Assembly (NCBI GenBank): GCA_046727175.1
Contig: JBKPCD010000177.1
Span: forward strand, 1 to 48,804
Reading direction: 5' to 3'
DNA from: JBKPCD01 sp046727175
Lineage (GTDB): Bacteria; Acidobacteriota; Vicinamibacteria; Vicinamibacterales; 2-12-FULL-66-21
DNA length: 48,804 bases
Shown here: piece after piece, positions 17,013-24,057 of the stretch
Layout of the letters: each line of letters begins with the position of its first letter
Position numbering within the stretch: position 1 is the stretch's first letter
Made by a program: the position numbers and the translations under genes
Notes under the pieces: generated by a model
Told to the model about the DNA's origin: nothing
Database searches by the model: none
The model's input: only the letters and a program-made list of their open reading frames with translations

Positions 17013-17194
17013 CTTGGTTTGCCGTCCTTTGACCGGGGCTGACTGTCTGCATGTCTCTCGGGCGGGGCGAGGGCCTCCGCCGGAGCTTCAGCAACGTAGG
17101 CGCGGCGGGTTCACCAGCAGCTTCCGTAGGGCCTGCACCACCGCTGGCGGTCCATACGACGCCGGTGGCAACGAGGGAAGGCCGAGAGGATCTC

Positions 17195-17656
17195 ATGGGT
17201 TCGTTCGTTCCGACCGCCGGGAGTGTCGAGCGGCAATGGCACGTCATCGATGCCGAGGGGCTGGTGCTGGGCCGCGTCGCAACCGAGGCCGCCCGGCTGC
17301 TGCAGGGTAAACACAAGGCTCTGTATACCCCTCACATCGATACCGGCGACCACGTCGTCATCGTGAATGCGGCGAAGGTGCGCCTGACGGGTCGCAAGGA
17401 AGAGCAGAAGATTTACCGGTACCACAGCGGATACGAAGGCGGATTGCGCGAGGAGCGGGCCAAGGACCTTCGTCGGAAGAACCCGGTGCGAATCGTCGAA
17501 GAGGCAGTCCGCGGAATGCTGCCGAAGACGAAGCTGGGTGAAGCGATGTGGCGCAAGCTGAAGGTGTACGCCGACGCGAAGCACCCGCATCAGGCTCAAA
17601 AACCTCGGCCCCTGCAACCAAATAGACCGTCGAAATCGACGCGAGAGGTCGCATAA
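17195..17656 (+). CDS. rplM: 50S ribosomal protein L13
   Basis: Early assembly protein of the large ribosomal subunit. The 153-residue product carries the L13 core: 'WHVIDAEGLVLGRVATEAARLLQGKHK', spanning the N-terminal fold, 'GDHVVIVNAAKVRLTGRK', 'RYHSGYEGGL' and 'AVRGMLPKTKLG' (quoted in parts). The ATG at 17195 has GAGAGGA about 5 nt upstream and is preferred over the GTG-like upstream extension, which has no L13 similarity. It is followed 2 bp later by rpsI, the universal rplM-rpsI pair. Confidence 0.95.
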   Translation: MGSFVPTAGSVERQWHVIDAEGLVLGRVATEAARLLQGKHKALYTPHIDTGDHVVIVNAAKVRLTGRKEEQKIYRYHSGYEGGLREERAKDLRRKNPVRIVEEAVRGMLPKTKLGEAMWRKLKVYADAKHPHQAQKPRPLQPNRPSKSTREVA

Positions 17657-17658
17657 AC

Positions 17659-18054
17659 GTGGCAGCAGGCATTCAGTACTACGGTACCGGTCGGCGGAAG
17701 ACATCAACCGCACGCGTGTTCATGAGGCCGGGAGCGGGCGGCATTACCGTCAATCGCAAGCCCATCGAACAGGCCTTCCCCACCGAGGCACTCCGCACCC
17801 AGATCAAGCAGCCGTTGGCCGTAACAGAAACGGCCGATAAGTTCGATGTGCTGGCGACGATTGCCGGCGGCGGCATTGCCGGTCAGGCCGGGGCCCTGCG
17901 CCTCGGGATTGCGCGCGCGCTCGTCGAGTACAACGTAGAGCTGCGACAGCGGTTGAAGAAGGCGGGGTTCCTGACGCGCGATGCGCGCATCAAGGAGCGC
18001 AAGAAGTACGGGCAGAAGGGGGCGCGCAAGCGCTTCCAGTTCAGTAAACGTTAG
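17659..18054 (+). CDS. rpsI: 30S ribosomal protein S9
   Basis: Small-subunit protein whose C-terminal tail reaches the P-site tRNA. The 131 residues show 'YYGTGRRKTSTARVFMRPG' at the N-terminus, 'GGGIAGQAGALRLGIARAL' in the centre and the conserved basic tail 'KKYGQKGARKRFQFSKR', ending in the invariant KR. Start GTG at 17659, 2 bp after the rplM stop; probable translational coupling. Confidence 0.96.
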   Translation: MAAGIQYYGTGRRKTSTARVFMRPGAGGITVNRKPIEQAFPTEALRTQIKQPLAVTETADKFDVLATIAGGGIAGQAGALRLGIARALVEYNVELRQRLKKAGFLTRDARIKERKKYGQKGARKRFQFSKR

Positions 18055-18071
18055 GAGTCCTTGGAGGGAGC

Positions 18072-18866
18072 TTGGCCGGCATTGCGTTGAAGGATCTGCT
18101 GGAAGCGGGCGTTCATTTCGGCCACCAGACGAAGCGCTGGAACCCGAAGATGAAGTCCTACATCTTCGGCGAGCGGAACGGAATCTACATCATCGATCTG
18201 GCGAAGACCGCGAAGCTGTTCCGCGAAGCGGAACAGTTCATCGCCGATCTTGCATCGGAAGGCCGGACCGTCCTCTTCGTCGGTACCAAGCGGCAGGCCC
18301 AGGACGCCGTGGCCGAAGAAGCACAGCGCTGCGGCATGTTCTTCGTCAACCAGCGGTGGCTCGGGGGGTTGCTCACGAACTTCTCGACGATTCAGCGCAG
18401 TCTGACGCGTCTGCGAGACCTCGAGGCGATGGAGACCGACGGCCGGTACGAGACGCTCTCGAAGAAGGAAATCGCGCAGATCGAAAAGGAGAAGCGCAAG
18501 CTTCAGAAGAACCTCGAAGGCATCCGCAATATGGCGCGGCTTCCAGATGCACTGTTCGTCGTCGACACGCGCAAGGAAAAGATCGCCGTCGATGAAGCGC
18601 GCAAGCTCAAGATTCCGGTCATCGGCGTGGTCGACACCAACTGCGATCCGGACGAAGTCGACTTCGTGATCCCGGGCAATGACGACGCGCTGCGGGCGAT
18701 CCGACTCTTCGCGTCGCGCGTGGCCGATGCGGTGCTCTCCGGGCGCCAGATCCGCGAGTCCGCACAGGCCGACGAGGGAGATGCCGAAGCCGACGAGCGC
18801 GCGCGCCGAGCGCGGTCCGCACGTCAGGCGCGACCCGAACAGGCAACCTCACCGGCCTCTGTGTAG
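18072..18866 (+). CDS. rpsB: 30S ribosomal protein S2
   Basis: Small-subunit protein needed for S1 binding. The 264-residue product has 'LLEAGVHFGHQTKRWNPKM' near the start, 'TVLFVGTKRQAQDAV', 'NQRWLGGLLTNFSTI' and 'IPVIGVVDTNCDPDEVDFVI', all diagnostic. The start is a TTG at 18072 with GGAGGGAG just upstream; no in-frame ATG fits. The C-terminus carries an extra charged tail (about residues 232-264, many D, E, A and R). It begins 17 bp after rpsI and ends before a strong terminator. Confidence 0.95.
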   Translation: MAGIALKDLLEAGVHFGHQTKRWNPKMKSYIFGERNGIYIIDLAKTAKLFREAEQFIADLASEGRTVLFVGTKRQAQDAVAEEAQRCGMFFVNQRWLGGLLTNFSTIQRSLTRLRDLEAMETDGRYETLSKKEIAQIEKEKRKLQKNLEGIRNMARLPDALFVVDTRKEKIAVDEARKLKIPVIGVVDTNCDPDEVDFVIPGNDDALRAIRLFASRVADAVLSGRQIRESAQADEGDAEADERARRARSARQARPEQATSPASV

Positions 18867-18898
18867 TTGGTAGAGTCCGGCTCGAGCCGGATCGGCGA

Positions 18899-18928
18899 CG
18901 CCGGCCCGCAATTCCTGGCCGGCGTTTT
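18899..18928 (+). terminator. Rho-independent terminator after rpsB
   Basis: Stem CGCCGGCC (18899-18906) pairs perfectly with GGCCGGCG (18917-18924), loop of ten bases, followed by TTTT. It lies 33 bp after the rpsB stop codon and separates rpsB from tsf, which are usually cotranscribed. Confidence 0.8.
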
Positions 18929-19008
18929 CATGTACTAAGACAGCTTCTCGAGCCGAACCCGGCCTCAACTGAGCAGACACCCGCTTGCGAAGAGGTCGGC
19001 GCGTAGTT

Positions 19009-19107
19009 TGGGCGCGCCATGGGCGCGCCCCCGCCGGAGCGGAGCGGGGCATAGGGACCCCGCGAGCGACGGCGATGGGGGTCCGGCGGGGCGAAGCCCC
19101 CCGGACT
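19009..19107. repeat. Family B GC-rich repeat upstream of tsf
   Basis: About 99 bp sharing long blocks with 42069-42165 and, inverted, with 4378-4565: GCCGGAGCGGAGCGGGGC, CGAGCGACGGCGAT and GCGAAGCCCCCCGG. It ends about 14 nt before the tsf start codon, so it probably lies in the tsf 5' untranslated region. Confidence 0.7.
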
Positions 19108-19121
19108 AGTGAGGAGAAGCG

Positions 19122-19721
19122 ATGGAGATCACGGCAGCAATGGTCAAGCAGCTCCGCGACCTGACCGGCGCGGGGATGATGGAGTGCAAGGCTGCGCTCA
19201 CGGAGGCCAAGGGCAATATCGAGGAGGCCACCACGATTCTGCGGAAGCGCGGGCTCGCCCAAGCGACGAAGAAGGCCGGCCGCACGACGAACGAAGGGCT
19301 GATTGGCAGCTACATTCACATGGGCGGCAAGATCGGTGTGCTCGTCGAAGTGAATTGCGAGTCCGACTTCGTCGCGCGTACCGACGACTTCCAGAATCTG
19401 GCGCGCGAGATTGCCATGCACATCGCCGCCGCGAACCCCCAGTACGTCCGGCGCGAGGACGTCCCGTCGGAAGTTCTCGATCGCGAGCGGGAGATCTATC
19501 GTTCGCAGATGGCCGGTCAGAACAAGCCGCCGGCGGTCATCGACAAGATCGTCGAAGGAAAGCTGAACAGCTTCTTCGAGCAGGTGTGTCTGCTCGATCA
19601 GCCCTCGATTCGCGATCCGAAAGTCACAATCGGCCAGACCGTGCAGCAAGCGATCGCCAAGATGGGCGAGAACATCGCCATCCCGCGATTCGTGCGATTC
19701 AAGTTGGGCGAGACGGCATAG
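19122..19721 (+). CDS. tsf: Elongation factor Ts (short form)
   Basis: Nucleotide exchange factor for EF-Tu. The product begins 'EITAAMVKQLRDLTGAGMME', with the EF-Ts signature 'LRDLTGAGMMECKAAL', and contains the exchange motif 'VNCESDFVARTDDFQNLA' (TDFV-type). At 199 residues it lacks the second half of the long E. coli-type protein, as in Thermus and several other phyla. AGGAGAAG lies just upstream of the ATG at 19122. It is separated from rpsB by a terminator and a repeat, so it probably has its own promoter. Confidence 0.94.
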   Translation: MEITAAMVKQLRDLTGAGMMECKAALTEAKGNIEEATTILRKRGLAQATKKAGRTTNEGLIGSYIHMGGKIGVLVEVNCESDFVARTDDFQNLAREIAMHIAAANPQYVRREDVPSEVLDREREIYRSQMAGQNKPPAVIDKIVEGKLNSFFEQVCLLDQPSIRDPKVTIGQTVQQAIAKMGENIAIPRFVRFKLGETA

Positions 19722-19739
19722 CCGCAACCACGTTTCACA

Positions 19740-19800
19740 GGAGGTCAGGAGTTCAGGAGTTGTTTTTCAAGATCAAGTTTTCGTGATCTCTTGTTCTCTT
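19740..19800. repeat. Short 8-bp-period repeat and hairpin after tsf
   Basis: Three near-identical octamers (AGGAGGTC, AGGAGTTC, AGGAGTTG) are followed by a small hairpin, AGATCA pairing with TGATCT around 19770-19788, and then a T-rich stretch. It may act as a weak terminator. Similar in position to the 7-bp arrays found after other genes. Confidence 0.45.
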
Positions 19801-19857
19801 GTGATGGCGCACGTCCGGTCGGCGCGTCACCGTTCGCGGCTGGCCGGAATCGTTCGA

Positions 19858-19863
19858 TATAAT
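19858..19863 (+). promoter_or_regulatory. Consensus -10 box abutting pyrH start
   Basis: A perfect TATAAT lies only 8 bp before the pyrH ATG at 19872, so the expected transcription start is at or within a few bases of the ATG. No Shine-Dalgarno-like sequence lies between. The -35 is weak (TTCGCG at 19833, 19-bp spacing). Confidence 0.45.
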
Positions 19864-19871
19864 CGGCGAAC

Positions 19872-20588
19872 ATGCCCGAGCCCGTGTATCGTCGCGTTTT
19901 GCTCAAGCTGTCCGGCGAAGCCCTGATGGGCGAACAGCCCTTCGGAATCGATCCGGCGGTGACGACGGCGATCGCGAAAGAGATCGGAGAGATTCAGCAG
20001 CTCGGCGTCGAGACGGCTGCCGTGATCGGCGGAGGAAATCTCTTTCGAGGGCTTGCGGCAAGCGCGCGGGGGATGGATCGCGCGACGGCGGATTACATGG
20101 GCATGCTCGCGACGGTCATCAACGCGCTTGCGCTTCAGGACGCGCTCGAGCACAACGGGGTCCACACCCGGGTCGCGACGGCAATCGAGATGCGTGCCGT
20201 CGCCGAGCCGTTCATCCGGCGCCGTGCCGTTCGACATCTTGAAAAAGGCCGTGTCGTCCTCTTTGCGGCGGGCACCGGGAACCCGTACTTCACGACCGAC
20301 ACCGCAGCCGCACTCCGTGCCATGGAGATGAAGGCGGACGTCATCCTCAAGGGCACGAAAGTCGATGGGATCTACACGGCCGACCCGATGCTGGACGAGA
20401 ACGCGACGAAGTACCACGAGATCTCGTACTTGAAAGTGCTCGAACAGGGTCTCAAAGTCATGGACGCGACGGCGATTTCGCTGTGCATGGACAACCGGCT
20501 TCCCATCGTGGTCTTCAACCTCCGCACAAGTGGCAATCTCCGAAGGGTCATCATGGGCGAAGCGGTCGGCACGACCGTGAGAGCGTGA
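19872..20588 (+). CDS. pyrH: UMP kinase
   Basis: Converts UMP to UDP with ATP; hexameric cytosolic enzyme. The 238-residue product shows 'RVLLKLSGEALMGEQPFGID', 'AAVIGGGNLFRG' (GGGN loop), 'DYMGMLATVINALALQDALE', 'FAAGTGNPYFTTDTAAALRA' and 'GTKVDGIYTADP', all PyrH signatures. Directly followed by frr, the common pyrH-frr pair; 15 bp separates the stop from the frr ATG. Confidence 0.96.
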   Translation: MPEPVYRRVLLKLSGEALMGEQPFGIDPAVTTAIAKEIGEIQQLGVETAAVIGGGNLFRGLAASARGMDRATADYMGMLATVINALALQDALEHNGVHTRVATAIEMRAVAEPFIRRRAVRHLEKGRVVLFAAGTGNPYFTTDTAAALRAMEMKADVILKGTKVDGIYTADPMLDENATKYHEISYLKVLEQGLKVMDATAISLCMDNRLPIVVFNLRTSGNLRRVIMGEAVGTTVRA

Positions 20589-20603
20589 GTGAGAGGGGAC
20601 GAG

Positions 20604-21173
20604 ATGGACGTCAGTGATCTGAAAGGACTGTACGCCGAAGTCAAGAAGCGGATGGATGGACAGCTCGAGCACGTCAGGCGAGAGCTTGGTGGCGTCCGCA
20701 CCGGACGTGCGTCGGTGACGATCCTCGATTCCGTACACGTCGAGGCGTATGGATCGCACATGCCCTTGAACCAGGTCGCGTCGCTCTCCATCCCTGAGCC
20801 GACGATGATCGTCGCGCAGCCGTTCGATCCGTCGCTCATGAGTACCGTCGAGAAGGCGATCCGCAGCTCGAACCTGGGCCTCAATCCGACCAACGACGGT
20901 AAGGTCGTCCGCATCCCGATACCACCCCTGACCGAGGAACGTCGCAAAGAGCTGTCGAAGCTGGTTCACAAGTACGCCGAAGAAGGGCGCAACGGTGTCC
21001 GTCAGGTGCGCCGCGAGGCCAACGACCGCCTCAAGAAGCTGCTGAAGGATCACCAGATCTCCGAAGACGACGAGCGCCGCGGCCTGGACGAAGTGCAGAA
21101 GATCACCGACCAGCGGATCTCGCTCATCGACGACCTGCAGAAGAAAAAGGATGGCGAGTTGTTGGGAAAGTGA
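20604..21173 (+). CDS. frr: Ribosome recycling factor
   Basis: With EF-G splits terminated ribosomes. The product has 'VRRELGGVRTGRASVTILD' (RTGRA motif), 'YGSHMPLNQVASLSIPEP', 'NDGKVVRIPIPPLTEERRKE' and the helical C-terminus 'VRREANDRLKKLLKDHQISE', as in all RRF proteins. I chose the ATG at 20604, preceded by GAGAGGGGAC, over an earlier GTG at 20589. The resulting 189 residues are near the family norm of 185. Confidence 0.95.
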   Translation: MDVSDLKGLYAEVKKRMDGQLEHVRRELGGVRTGRASVTILDSVHVEAYGSHMPLNQVASLSIPEPTMIVAQPFDPSLMSTVEKAIRSSNLGLNPTNDGKVVRIPIPPLTEERRKELSKLVHKYAEEGRNGVRQVRREANDRLKKLLKDHQISEDDERRGLDEVQKITDQRISLIDDLQKKKDGELLGK

Positions 21174-21206
21174 TCAGATTGCAGATTGCAGATTGCGCAA
21201 TCCGCA
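21174..21206. repeat. AGATTGC heptamer array after frr
   Basis: Directly after the frr stop codon come three units of AGATTGC, followed by GCAATCCGCAAT, which is complementary to the array and can fold back. It ends at the thrC ATG, so it fills the frr-thrC gap and forms the thrC leader. Confidence 0.65.
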
Positions 21207-22385
21207 ATGTCGTATTTTTTGTATCTCGAATGCTCGGTTCCTTGCGGAGCCCGTCCCTACGATCCGCGTCGCGAACAGCATCTGTGCTCGTGCGGCGCGC
21301 CCCTGCTCGCCCGTTATGACCTCGAGGCGGCGCGCGTCTGGCGTCGTGAATCCCTCGCAGATCGACAGCCGACGATGTGGCGTTACTGGGAGCTGATGCC
21401 GCTCTTCGACGGCGAGGAGCCGCTGACGCTCGGCGAGGGCTGGACACCTCTGATGCACGCGCGCCGCCTTGGCGAGGAGCTGGGCCTCGAACGCCTGTTC
21501 GTCAAGGACGAATCGCTCAATCCCACCAACTCGTTCAAGGCGCGCGGCCTGTCTGCGGCGGTCACGCGCGCTGCGCAGCTTGGCGCCAGGACGCTGTCCG
21601 TCCCGTCGGCGGGGAACGCCGCGAATGCGATGGCCGCGTACGCCGCTCTTGCGGGGCTCGAGGCGCAGGTGTTCATGCCGCGTGATGTCAAGGTGCCATT
21701 CATTCGCGAGTGCGAGTTGTACGGAGCGCACGTGACGCTCGTCGATGGCTTGATTACCGATGCAGGCCGAATCGCCGCCGAAAAGGGTAAGCCACTCGGA
21801 TGGTACGACGTGTCCACCCTGAAGGAGCCATATCGCATCGAGGGGAAGAAGACGATGGCCTACGAGCTTGGCGAGCAGCTCGGGTGGTCGGTTCCCGACT
21901 GGATCATTTATCCCACGGGCGGCGGGACCGGAATGGTCGGCATGTGGAAGGCGTACGACGAGATGGAACGCCTGGGCTGGAAGACGGCCGGCTCACGTCC
22001 GAGGATGGTGTCGGTCCAGGCCGAGCATTGCGCTCCAATCGTTCGAGCGTTCGATCAGGGCGCAGAACGATCGGAGATGTGGCAGAACGCGCACACGGTA
22101 GCCGACGGTCTTCGTGTTCCGAAGGCGATCGGTGATTTCCTGGTCCTCCGCGCGATTCGCGAGAGCGGAGGAACCGCGATTGCCGTCAGCGATGCGGACA
22201 TGGTCCGCGGCATGCGTGACCTCGGTTCGAAGGAAGGCATCAGCGCCGCGCCGGAAGGAGGAGCTGCGCTCCATGCCGTCCGAGTGCTCCTGCGTGACGG
22301 TCAGCTGAAGCCGAGCGACACTGTCGTTGTCTTCAATACTGGTGGCGCACTGAAGTATCTCGATGCACTGTCGGTCGAGTTGTGA
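21207..22385 (+). CDS. thrC: Threonine synthase
   Basis: PLP enzyme converting O-phosphohomoserine to threonine. The N-terminus carries a zinc-ribbon-like pattern ('YLECSVPCG' and 'HLCSCGAPLLARYD') typical of one ThrC group. The PLP lysine is in 'NPTNSFKARGL'. 'PSAGNAANAMAAYAA' and the phosphate loop 'YPTGGGTGMVGMWKA' follow. 392 residues from the ATG at 21207; the upstream extension is only repeat sequence. It convergently faces pfk across an inverted-repeat element that includes the thrC stop codon. Confidence 0.93.
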   Translation: MSYFLYLECSVPCGARPYDPRREQHLCSCGAPLLARYDLEAARVWRRESLADRQPTMWRYWELMPLFDGEEPLTLGEGWTPLMHARRLGEELGLERLFVKDESLNPTNSFKARGLSAAVTRAAQLGARTLSVPSAGNAANAMAAYAALAGLEAQVFMPRDVKVPFIRECELYGAHVTLVDGLITDAGRIAAEKGKPLGWYDVSTLKEPYRIEGKKTMAYELGEQLGWSVPDWIIYPTGGGTGMVGMWKAYDEMERLGWKTAGSRPRMVSVQAEHCAPIVRAFDQGAERSEMWQNAHTVADGLRVPKAIGDFLVLRAIRESGGTAIAVSDADMVRGMRDLGSKEGISAAPEGGAALHAVRVLLRDGQLKPSDTVVVFNTGGALKYLDALSVEL

Positions 22386-22512
22386 ATTGCGAATTACCTG
22401 GCGCGCGAGCCCGTTCAGCGGTTCGGACGATTTGGGCGACAGCCGCTCAAGTCGTCCGGCCCTCGTAAGCAGCCAATTGCCCGTCAATTCACAATTCGCA
22501 ATTCACAATTGG
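22380..22512. repeat. Inverted-repeat element between thrC and pfk
   Basis: A perfect 16-bp inverted repeat, TTGTGAATTGCGAATT at 22380-22395 and its complement at 22493-22508, bounds about 130 bp. The right arm is a heptamer array (AATTCAC, AATTCGC, AATTCAC). The left arm contains the thrC stop codon, and the right arm begins 2 bp after the pfk stop codon. The part from about 22446 resembles 46884-46950, also between convergent genes (GCTCAAGTCGTCCGG is shared). It could serve as a bidirectional terminator. Confidence 0.75.
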
Positions 22513-23595
22513 TCAATCGCCGAGACAAATCCCCATCGCTCTCGCCGTGCGAATGACGTCGAAGTCGACCGGCACGTTGCGCGTGCGTCCGACGATCTTC
22601 GCGAGCGGGACCGCCACGATGTCCGGGGGATGGAACGCGACCATCGTGTCGAACTGGCCGTCGAGCACCAGTTCGACCGCCCGCGCGCCGAAGCGCGTCG
22701 CCAGGATGCGATCGAAGCTGGTGGGCGCGCCGCCCCGCTGCAGGTGCCCCAGGACGACATGACGGGTCTCCTTCTCCGTGAGCGTCTCGAGTTGTGCGGC
22801 AACCAGCGCACCGATGCCGCCGAGCCGCTCGGCGATCTCCGGCGTGCCTTCCTCGATCAGCGACACGCGGCCTCCCGGCGGATTGGCACCTTCCGCCACG
22901 ACAACGATGCTGAAGCGTGCGCCGTATGACTCGCGCGCCCAGATACGCTCGGAAATGATGTGCAGATCGAAAGGGATTTCGGGAATCAGGATGACGTCCG
23001 CGCCGCCCGCCACCCCGGCATACAACGCAATCCAGCCCGCGTAGCGACCCATTACCTCGACGACCATGATGCGATGGTGGGCTTCGGCCGTCGTGTGCAG
23101 GCGATCGATCGCCTCGGTGGCGAAGCTGACGGCGGTATCGAACCCGAACGTGTTGGTGGTCTCGACAATATCGTTGTCGATCGTCTTGGGTACACCGACG
23201 ATCGGAATTCCGCGCTTGGAGAACTCGTGTGCGATCGTGAGCGTCCCATCACCCCCGATGACGACGAGCGCGTCCAGCTTCAACTCGTGAAACATCTCGG
23301 TGCAGCGCGCGGAGTAGTCACGCTTGCCGCTGCTCGCCTCGACGGGATATGCGAACGGGTTGCCGCGGTTCGTGGTCCCGAGGATCGTTCCCCCGATGCG
23401 AAGGATGCCAGTCACGTCTCGCGGCGTCAGACGACGCCAGCGATCGGGCTCGATCAGACCGTCGAAGCTGTCCTCGAGCCCGATGACCTCGCAGTGGCGC
23501 GTCGTCGCAGCCTTCACGACCGCACGAATGACGGCGTTGAGGCCGGGCGCGTCGCCGCCGCCCGTCAGTACGCCGATGCGCTTGATTGCCGGCAT
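22513..23595 (-). CDS. pfkA: 6-phosphofructokinase
   Basis: Phosphorylates fructose 6-phosphate in glycolysis. Product of 360 residues from the ATG at 23595: 'IGVLTGGGDAPGLNAVIRA' (phosphoryl-donor loop), 'VVIGGDGTLTIA', 'VGVPKTIDNDI', 'EVMGRYAGWIALYAG' and 'LGHLQRGGAPTSFDR'. The donor-determining sites are Gly (as in ATP enzymes) in GGDGT and Lys in PKTIDND (as in many pyrophosphate enzymes), a mixed pattern also known from ATP-using PFKs. The phosphoryl donor is probably ATP but not certain. Divergent from the pntAB promoter. Confidence 0.9.
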   Translation of the reverse strand: MPAIKRIGVLTGGGDAPGLNAVIRAVVKAATTRHCEVIGLEDSFDGLIEPDRWRRLTPRDVTGILRIGGTILGTTNRGNPFAYPVEASSGKRDYSARCTEMFHELKLDALVVIGGDGTLTIAHEFSKRGIPIVGVPKTIDNDIVETTNTFGFDTAVSFATEAIDRLHTTAEAHHRIMVVEVMGRYAGWIALYAGVAGGADVILIPEIPFDLHIISERIWARESYGARFSIVVVAEGANPPGGRVSLIEEGTPEIAERLGGIGALVAAQLETLTEKETRHVVLGHLQRGGAPTSFDRILATRFGARAVELVLDGQFDTMVAFHPPDIVAVPLAKIVGRTRNVPVDFDVIRTARAMGICLGD

Positions 23596-23647
23596 GGCCA
23601 CGCAGTATAGCAGCGCGCTCCGTCGCAGCCTGCGAGCGAGGTCCACC

Positions 23648-23676
23648 TTGCCGGCCTGTCGCTGGTTTAATACACT
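23648..23676 (+). promoter_or_regulatory. Promoter for pntAB-pntB-dedA
   Basis: TTGCCG at 23648-23653, a 17-bp spacer, then TACACT at 23671-23676. It is placed 43 bp before the first start codon of the transhydrogenase genes. A plausible sigma70 site. Confidence 0.5.
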
Positions 23677-23718
23677 CCGAGTCTGTCAGCACTCTTCACT
23701 CCCTGGAGGCGATGTCCG

Positions 23719-24057
23719 ATGGCTACGCTCGATCTCTGGTCGATGGCGTTCGTGTTCCTCCTTGCAACGTTCGTCGGCTTTCAGGTGATTCAGAACGTCT
23801 CGAGGCTGTTGCACACTCCGCTGATGTCGTTGACGAACGCGATCTCGGCAATTGCCGTGGTCGGCTCGATCATCATCGCGGGCGAGCAGAAGAGCGAGCT
23901 CAGCACCGTGCTCGGCAGCGTCGCCGTCGCTGCGTCGGTCACGAACATCGTCAGCGGATTTCTGATCACGGATCGCATGCTGAAGATGTTCCGCGAGCGC
24001 AGACCTCAAACGTCGGGCGCCGCGAGCAGTGACGGCAATCGGGTCGCGCAGTCATGA
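23719..24057 (+). CDS. pntAB: NAD(P) transhydrogenase subunit alpha, membrane part (PntAB-type)
   Basis: Membrane portion of the alpha subunit of the proton-translocating transhydrogenase, which passes hydride from NADH to NADP using the proton gradient. The 112 residues have about three hydrophobic helices ('FVFLLATFVGFQVIQNVSRL', 'LMSLTNAISAIAVVGSIIIA' and 'VLGSVAVAASVTNIVSGFL'), including the typical 'PLMSLTNAISAI'. The stop overlaps the pntB start by 4 bp. In three-gene systems a soluble pntAA lies just upstream; here the upstream gene is pfk on the other strand, so the NAD-binding subunit must be encoded elsewhere or be absent. Confidence 0.9.
   Translation: MATLDLWSMAFVFLLATFVGFQVIQNVSRLLHTPLMSLTNAISAIAVVGSIIIAGEQKSELSTVLGSVAVAASVTNIVSGFLITDRMLKMFRERRPQTSGAASSDGNRVAQS

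Noticed and set aside
17020..17194. Known L13 leader riboregulator
   Set aside because: I could not fold the leader into a structure I recognise; only the promoter is supported.
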